Origin: Paraescarpia echinospica
Taxonomy: Eukaryota > Annelida > Polychaeta > Sabellida > Siboglinidae
Assembly (NCBI GenBank): GCA_020002185.1
Contig: CM034542.1
Coordinates: 57,437,773-57,501,772 of the forward strand
Length of the DNA stretch: 64,000 nucleotides
Reading direction: 5' to 3'
Position 1 is the first letter of the stretch, and every line of letters begins with the position of its first letter. The position numbers and the translations under genes are program-made. The notes under the pieces were generated by a model. The model saw only the letters and a program-made list of their open reading frames with translations. It did not search any database and was not told where the DNA came from. Of the stretch, positions 57,884-64,000 are shown in pieces.

Positions 57884-58090
57884 TACAAGAACAAGAACAA
57901 GAAAGTTTTATTTAGTCCCCAATTACAATATATGTATAATATCAAATTAACGTAACATGAATAGGCATATATATTCATATATACAAATGTAGTGTAATTT
58001 CAAATTAGATGGGGTCTGTGACTCCTATTAAGACAATAACAGTCGCTCTCATAGGAGCCACAATAATAATTTGTTTCAATTCAGTTTTAC
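57884..58090 (-). mobile_element. Possible retroelement 3' end
   Basis: On the minus strand the sequence ends GGGGACTAAATAAAACTTTC followed by TTGTTC repeats, like a retroposon tail. No coding part was recognised. Confidence 0.3.
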
Positions 58091-58094
58091 CGAA

Positions 58095-59400
58095 GGAAGT
58101 GCAAATGTAAATGTAAATGTGCAAGAAAAGAAAAGAAACCTAGATTACTTGATTACATATATGCATACGTGTTACATGCGTGCGAAATCGATATTGTTCA
58201 CCATTGCGAAAACGTTCTTGACGTCATTAGTATTTGTCGCGGCTGCCTCTGATCCTGATCCTTGCAACTAGTATCTCAATAATCGTCTTTTCCAAACCAT
58301 CGTGAGAAAAAATAGTTATTTTATAATGTTGCACAAACGTTTGATGTTTGCGCCGTGTGCTATCCAGTGCATTTGCAGTAACACTGCTTCTCAAAACACA
58401 ATCTCCAAGCAGACTCGCTTCCGGTCGCGTGGTCACTCTGACACCCGGAACTGTTGACACTATTTTCACGTCTGCCAAGTGCGAAGTGGTACAAACAACC
58501 AACAGGATGTTGGCTTGGCAGCGTCATTGTTGTTTACGACATTTCAACTGTGCATGTACCTTACGTCGCATAGTTTCAAACTAAAATGAGATAAATTGTA
58601 TTTCTGGACAAATTTCTATACAAACCCTATCCACAACTGTATGCAATTGAAGTCGAGAAATATCTTGACAAAGATTAAGAATTTACAAATTGAAACAAAC
58701 AGGTGCATATTTTACACATCGGCATTTCGATTGATAAATTCCTTATGTTTGTCCATATGTATCTCAATCTAAATTACGTAGCGTTGTGGATAGTGTTTGT
58801 GTAGACCATTCGACTAGAAACACAATAATGCTCGTTCTTGTTTGAAGCTATGTGATGTTTCACAAGTTTACAGTTGCAATGGCATAACTAACAATTACGT
58901 TGCCAATCCTACAAGTAGATTGCAATATTCCTCTGGCGCTCCTTTCACCTTCCGTATTGAATGTAGGGGTGACCGGGGAGTGTTGGCGCATGGGGCGAGT
59001 TGGGTGTTGCGATTTAGCTGAAAGATAATGCAACAATCCTACTGCGGCTCAACCAAGCAAACAGCTGTAGCATTACGCACAACACTAGAAATCGCGCGAA
59101 CGCCACGCCAAAGCCACGCAAAGGTATTACGGTTTGCCACATGGTAGGTGTTTTATTGTGCAACTCAAGAGCATTGATTGTATGTTATCTGTTTTGTTTC
59201 TTTGTGCCAGTAGTTGTCGATGGATCCGGAAACACAGACTGCCACACGGCGGCTTCGTCTATTCCCCACACTCCAGTGCAGCCAACAGGTGCGGGTAGGC
59301 GTTCACAGCAGAATACATTCAACCATTCACAAGCGCACCACCTAAAAAAACAACGCGTGGCGGCCGGGAAAACAGGAAGTCTAGGGTTCTAACTGACACT
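58095..59400. other. Unassigned sequence
   Basis: Open frames at 58227-58584 overlap on both strands. The plus frame 59141-59392 starts with a hydrophobic run (LIVCYLFCFFVPVVVDG) that could look like a signal peptide, but the context is repeat-rich and no family is recognised. Confidence 0.35.
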
Positions 59401-59402
59401 CC

Positions 59403-59850
59403 AGAGAATAATAATAATAATCAGAGCATTTATAAAGCGCCGTGACTCCAGGTTACCCTGTTCGAAGACGTTGATACAAAAAGAGTAAAACAATTATAAA
59501 CATAAAAATAGCACTAAAATCCAAGATCATAGAAACGTGGCACAAATATTCAATCAAATTATCATTAAGAAACTTATAAAAACATAAAAAAATTATTAAT
59601 CATTCTGGATTCGCATCAGTGCAGTTTCAGTAATGTGATTCGGCTTGTAGGCGGATTGGAATTTTTCCTGCAGATTGTTGCACGAGACGTGATCAATGAG
59701 CCTGTTCAGCACAACCCTCTCTGTCAACTTTGAGATAAAGGACAGATTAGAGATAGGGAGGAAGTTGTTCATGACATCTTTGTCCAAGGAAGGCTTCACG
59801 AGCGCAGCTTTTATTTTTGTTGGCACAATTCCTGTTGACACGGACACGTT
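59403..59850 (-). mobile_element. LINE fragment (RT N-terminal part joined to a tail)
   Basis: Minus-strand reading IVPTKIKAALVKPSLDKD, FLPISNLSFISKLTERVVLN, FQSAYKPNHITETALMRIQN is the RT fingers region of a CR1/L2-like LINE. It then runs into an AT-rich stretch ending in ATTATTATTATT (59403-59415), so the palm and C-terminus are deleted. Confidence 0.78.
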
Positions 59851-59999
59851 GACAATGTTTGTAATGCTTGGTAGTAGACAGTCTAACTGTTCTTTCAGAA
59901 GTCAGGTCGGCATTGGGTCGAGTGAACACAACTTTGAGGGACCAGTCGTCTCACCTAGTCTTCCGTTGGAGGCAACAGAAAGCTGAATTTATCATCCAC

Positions 60000-61000
60000 A
60001 GTGTCTGGACTCTCATATAAAATAAAATAAGATAATAATTTAAGATAAGATAATGTTTTATTGTCTCAACTATGGAGTTGAGAATTTTGTCTCGGGTGAG
60101 AACAGGCATGGCTGCAATATGTACATAAAACCATTCGATAAAAACAGCAGATAAATAATACATGCGTACATATTACTTATTCTAAAACGACAAGTGACAC
60201 TGTGGCAGCAGGCATCATGAATTAAGTTGTTTAATGGACAGTGACAAAAATGAGTGTTTTTGTATATATTAAGCTTGTACCGAGGAATTGTATAACGTCT
60301 GCCAGATGGCAGGAGCTGAAATTCATTATGCAGTACACGTTTAATATCATAAATAATCTTGACTTGACTGACTGTCTTCTTAGTGTATGTTCAAAAATCT
60401 CCTGAAGGGAGATTATGGGAGATGTGGAACCTGTGATTTTCATGGCAGTTCTCATCAATCGAGAAAGCTGTGATTTTAACTAAACAGACAGTTTGCCAAA
60501 CCAAGCAGTATTCTCATAGCGCAGTATGCTTTCAATAATGGAGCGATAAAAAACAACAAGTATTTCCTCATCGACACCGAAAGCTCTCAGTCTGCGGAGA
60601 AAGTACAACCGCTGGTGGACTTTGGAGCATACACCGTGAACATGGACATTCCAGCTAAGTTTGTTATAACGATGGACACCTAGGTATTTCTACTGACTGA
60701 CCTGGGCAATTTCTTCACCATGGATAACAACTGGCAAGTGATCGGCAACAATACATTTAGCATCAAAAACAATCTCTTGAGTCTTGTTGACATTGAGTTT
60801 GAGGTAGTTGTTGTCACACCAATGTACAAAGCTTTCAGGCACGTATGATGTCAGAATCAACATGTAACAGACCAAGAATAGCCGAGTCATCAGATAATTT
60901 GAATATGTAGTTGTTAGTACTGCTGCTGGTACAGTCATTTGTATACAGAGTGTACACAATCGGCGAACTGACACAACCTCGGGGTGCACCGGTATGTATT
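60000..61000 (-). mobile_element. LINE reverse-transcriptase palm to C-terminus
   Basis: Minus-strand reading from about 60990: GCVSS-like motif B, then FKLSDDSAIL (60870-60900, SDD in the catalytic place), FVHWCDNNYLKLNVNKTQEI, VIHGEEIAQVSQ, a thumb region with QRLYFLRRLRAFGVDEEILV, LMRTAMKITGSTSPIISLQE and SGRRYTIPRYK. Several frameshifts. Different lineage from the CR1-like element at 41 kb (Rex1-like layout). Lies upstream, on its strand, of the separate fragment at 59403-59850. Confidence 0.75.
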
Positions 61001-61004
61001 GGGG

Positions 61005-62000
61005 AGATTGAGGAGATTGAGGAGAACTACGCTAAATGCTGGGAAGGGAAAGGAAAATACCAAACCGAAACTAGCGCGAGCAAAAGCGAAAGCGAGGGCT
61101 GCTAGACAGAGGGTCGACAGGGATTCGGATGGCGATAACTCGTGGCCGTGGCTCATCTGTTGCGAGTCATTTGGCAACAATAGGTCCGGAGAAAATGGAC
61201 CCAATGCACAGCGTGTAACAAATGGTCGCCCGAGGAATGCAACGGAGGTGGTCGGTACTACGAGGTCGGTACTACGTGTCGCACAACTGTGATTCTGATG
61301 CCTAGAAGCACAGTTTGCACAAAATGGTCACCCGACGAGTGCACCAGTGGAGGTCCGTATCATGTATACGCTATAACTATGACTGGTGTTTTTAATAGCC
61401 GTTGTTTGGCATATCGTGTGTTCTCTACCTCGAATTAATTTGTCGTCGTATGAAATGTCAAACAACCTTTACCTTTTTGTAAGGCAAGGATAGCTTCGTA
61501 TACAAACCACTATCTATATAAATCGTTTTCATTAACCGCAAACACCCGCGCATAAGGAGAAGGCCTACTTGGTTCAAAACACACCTCCATGTAGCTAGTA
61601 TAGCTTTGCGCGGGATTAAAAATCCCAACCGCACACACTGTGAAATTATTATATTCTACACGCAGCAGTGACATGTTTTGCCGTGCGCCGTCCGTCTCAA
61701 CACATATCGCCGGGGAAAAGTTCCGCAAAACCTGGCCTGTAGGCCAAATTTGTTGGCTGAGACATGGAGCGGTTCTGACGAGATATATGTGACTTTTGTG
61801 AGTTTTCTCCATGGAATTGGCGGGCCATTCGCTCATTTGGAAGGTGTTGAGTTTCGAATTGAGCTTTGCGTTATGACACTCACTTTCGAACATTTGGACA
61901 CGTTAATTATGCTGCTTCAGGGAAGACAAACACTGGTTAGCAACGTGAACGAAGCAGTTTCGACATAAAGCTGTCGCCGTTCAAAACTAATGCGAACCTT
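61005..62000. other. Unassigned sequence
   Basis: A plus frame at 60984-61292 is rich in Lys/Arg/Ala but has no recognised domain. A near-duplicate of GTGTAACAAATGGTCGCCCGAG/AATGGTCACCCGACGAGTGC occurs at about 61215 and 61322. Frames at 61510-61968 overlap on opposite strands. Confidence 0.35.
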
Positions 62001-62029
62001 TTACATTTCAATTTTGAAGTTCACCAGAT

Positions 62030-62470
62030 AAATTTATGGCGAAGACGATGCGCATATCGAAGATGCCAACCCACTGTATGTCGGTGCTCTGGACAGTAGT
62101 TAATAAATCACTAAGCGAGGCTCTCTTATCTCGAACAGATCGAATGTTTCTGGTGGCCACTCGAATGCTACGTGTAACAGCAGGGCCAGGATGGAGACTG
62201 ACGTCAACTACTAATAATGTAATTTTTGCTATTTTCAAGGTTGGCGCAGACCGGGAGATTGACAGTAAATTGTAATTAAAACAAACGTTAAGATATGGTA
62301 AACTGTATAAAAAGCACAACGAATCATGTGTTTTTGTGGGCTGAGAAAATGTTACGATGACGACCAACCGTTGAAAAGTAAATAGCTTGCATAAGGCAAA
62401 GTCGTCACTTCTTGAAGCCACAAAACAAACATTGACACAGCCACTGCGTTATTCCCTAATGTACGGCAGA
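62030..62470 (-). mobile_element. LINE 5' fragment with 2A-like remnant
   Basis: Minus-strand reading 62421-62008: FLYSLPYLNVCFNYNLLSIS, then DVSLHPGPAVTRSIRVATRN, then NIRSVRDKRASLSDLL. This matches the endonuclease start of the element at 41-44 kb (DVSLNPGPAVKRDIRVATT). Here the conserved N of NPGP is H. Only the 5' end is present. Confidence 0.7.
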
Positions 62471-62700
62471 AGGGAAGTAGAGGGTGAGTCGCCCTAAGAC
62501 AACCTGGCAAACAACAGTTGAGAGAGACAGAAAACAACTGGGGTTGACAACGTGGAAAGACGCCAGGCGGGTGACCAGGTATAGAAAAAACTGGTGAAGA
62601 TACATTGCATCCTTATGGAAAGCCATGAATCCGGAAGACGATAAATAAGATATGAAGTAATCAACGGTTGCCGTTTAATAGGATTATTTCTTAGTTGTCC
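62465..62700 (-). mobile_element. Repeat shared with 33605-33770 (LINE 5' leader candidate)
   Basis: Aligned landmarks: GAAGGGAAG, GCCCTAAGA, CAACGTGGAAAGA, AACTGGTGAAGAT. It directly precedes the LINE fragment at 62030-62470 on the minus strand. Confidence 0.55.
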
Positions 62701-62709
62701 GAAAAACAT

Positions 62710-64000
62710 GGGTCAACGTTGATGTCCTAAGAAATTCTGCCAGACTGTGCATAGTAAAGCGACCCAAATAAATCCTTTGGGACTACACTGAAAGGTACAT
62801 TTAAAATAACCCTCTATAATTAACGGCTGCCGTTTAATAGAACTATTTTCTTAGATGTTATCTTTTTATTGTCACTTCCGGCATCAGCACTAGACGACCC
62901 AGGCAATTGAATTTTACGCATACATGTATGCACGTAACGAACTGCCGGAAACATCATTAAGACCAATATGTAGCGCAGGGCATCGTTACGTCGAAGGCAA
63001 GAGTAGCGATGAACGCAGCGGCAGGTGTCTGTTAGTACGCTGCAGTATGCTCGGATTAACCGTGTAACAGTTACTATGTTTAGACACGACCGGTAGTGCT
63101 ACTTTTCCGTTTTAAAAGAAGTGTTGCGTTGTAGCATTATGGGGTCAGGACACTGTTAGACTTCCTGCTTGGTTACAGACGAAAAAGTGCAGTATATTTT
63201 TGGGAAATTATTTTTTTATAATATTCACCTGCTCTGACATAAGTGCATTTGTGTAGTCAGATTTCTAGATGTGATTGTAGAAGCTGTTGACAGTAAAATG
63301 GTGTATTTTAGCTGATTTTACTGAGCGGAAGGGTATTTGGCAGCAATTTGGCTAGTTGACCCTTTAGCCAGATTACTGCCTGCATCCATTTGTAAATATT
63401 GACGGGTGTCATACATTCAGGCATTTTGCAAGAGCTAGAGATATTAGATTTTGACTAAACTCGACCAGCATGTCAATGAGATGATAATAACAGCAGGTGA
63501 AAAGTTTAAGACATTTCATAGGTCACGTTTTCTTATGATCAGACCAAACGTTAACATGGGAAACTATCAGTGTGCTGACCCCTTGTATATATATATATAT
63601 ATATATATATAATGTTGTTGTTAAATAATAGAAGGGAATAGTGTGTCCTATTTAGATCCCCTGTTTCCTTAGACAGCGAACTTCTATTTCCGGACATTTC
63701 GTCCTGATCTTGAACTTCCTCGTGAGTTCAGTTGTAATGGCGGACGGATATTAAATGTGGTCTTACGCCAGCTGCTGAACCACTGCAAGTGTATCAGGTG
63801 TGCTGCGCCTACGTGTTCGCTAAGAAGTACTACGTGTGAGTCGCTTCTACTTTGTATCACACCGCCAGCTGTCCTACTCTCGTGCGGTGGTGCAAGGGAG
63901 ACAATTGTTACTGACATTGGAAGGCCAGGCGTTCTTTGCTGGCACTTACGCCTTTTAAGATCTACGTCATCTTCGTATGATAATAACTGAGAGCAGAACT
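62710..64000. other. Unassigned sequence
   Basis: A TA microsatellite lies at 63583-63611. Overlapping frames at 63684-63990 show no domain. A short repeat, AACGGTTGCCGTTTAATAG/ACGGCTGCCGTTTAATAG, occurs at about 62664 and 62823. Confidence 0.4.

Noticed and set aside
59141..59392. Small secreted protein
   Set aside because: A hydrophobic start alone is weak support; no family, cleavage context or splice evidence.

Overview
The window reads as nuclear DNA from an invertebrate animal, probably a marine lophotrochozoan such as a mollusc; that placement is inference. The reasons are spliced genes with GT-AG introns, abundant CR1/L2-like and L1-like retrotransposons, tRNA-derived SINEs, many minisatellites, AT-rich sequence and a 1,000-base scaffold gap at 23001-24000. 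There is nothing prokaryotic. Most of the window is decayed mobile DNA and tandem repeats, and only two host genes can be supported.

Region 1 (about 3.6-17.0 kb, minus strand) is the 5' and central part of a Nopp140 (NOLC1) nucleolar phosphoprotein gene. Five exons can be joined with compatible phases: 16995-16903 (LisH start), 13698-13643, 7956-7864, 6674-6595 and the giant repeat exon 5832-3599. Together they give 852 codons. The conserved C-terminal domain was not found and probably lies beyond the left edge. Its introns carry a piggyBac-like scrap, a hAT-like MITE inserted in a minisatellite, another TIR element, a long inverted repeat, and a 63-bp minisatellite that is a runaway in-frame expansion of a 21-codon piece of another coding sequence.

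Region 2 (about 17.9-21.0 kb, plus strand) holds exons of an extracellular modular protein: cysteine-rich, laminin-G-like and EGF-like modules. There is an exon duplication, a SINE-like insertion and a probable one-base frameshift, so the locus may be decaying or misassembled.

Region 3 (21.4-46.1 kb) is retrotransposon-rich: several LINE fragments, a tandem pair of L1-like ORF1 copies each preceded by a 44-bp repeat array, a near-complete CR1/L2-like element with a 2A-like motif, and many microsatellites.

Region 4 (46.0-52.2 kb) is the most unusual structure: about 6.1 kb bounded by long (about 0.8 kb) inverted repeats around one decayed gene of about 1,100 codons. Its C-terminal part has FEN1/XPG-like (PIN-type) sequence features and ends in a cysteine-rich tail. 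A separate TIR element is nested in the right arm.

Region 5 (52.4-64.0 kb) starts with about 31 copies of a 46-bp unit that each fold into a hairpin, then a 57-bp repeat, then LINE remnants, microsatellites and unassigned DNA.
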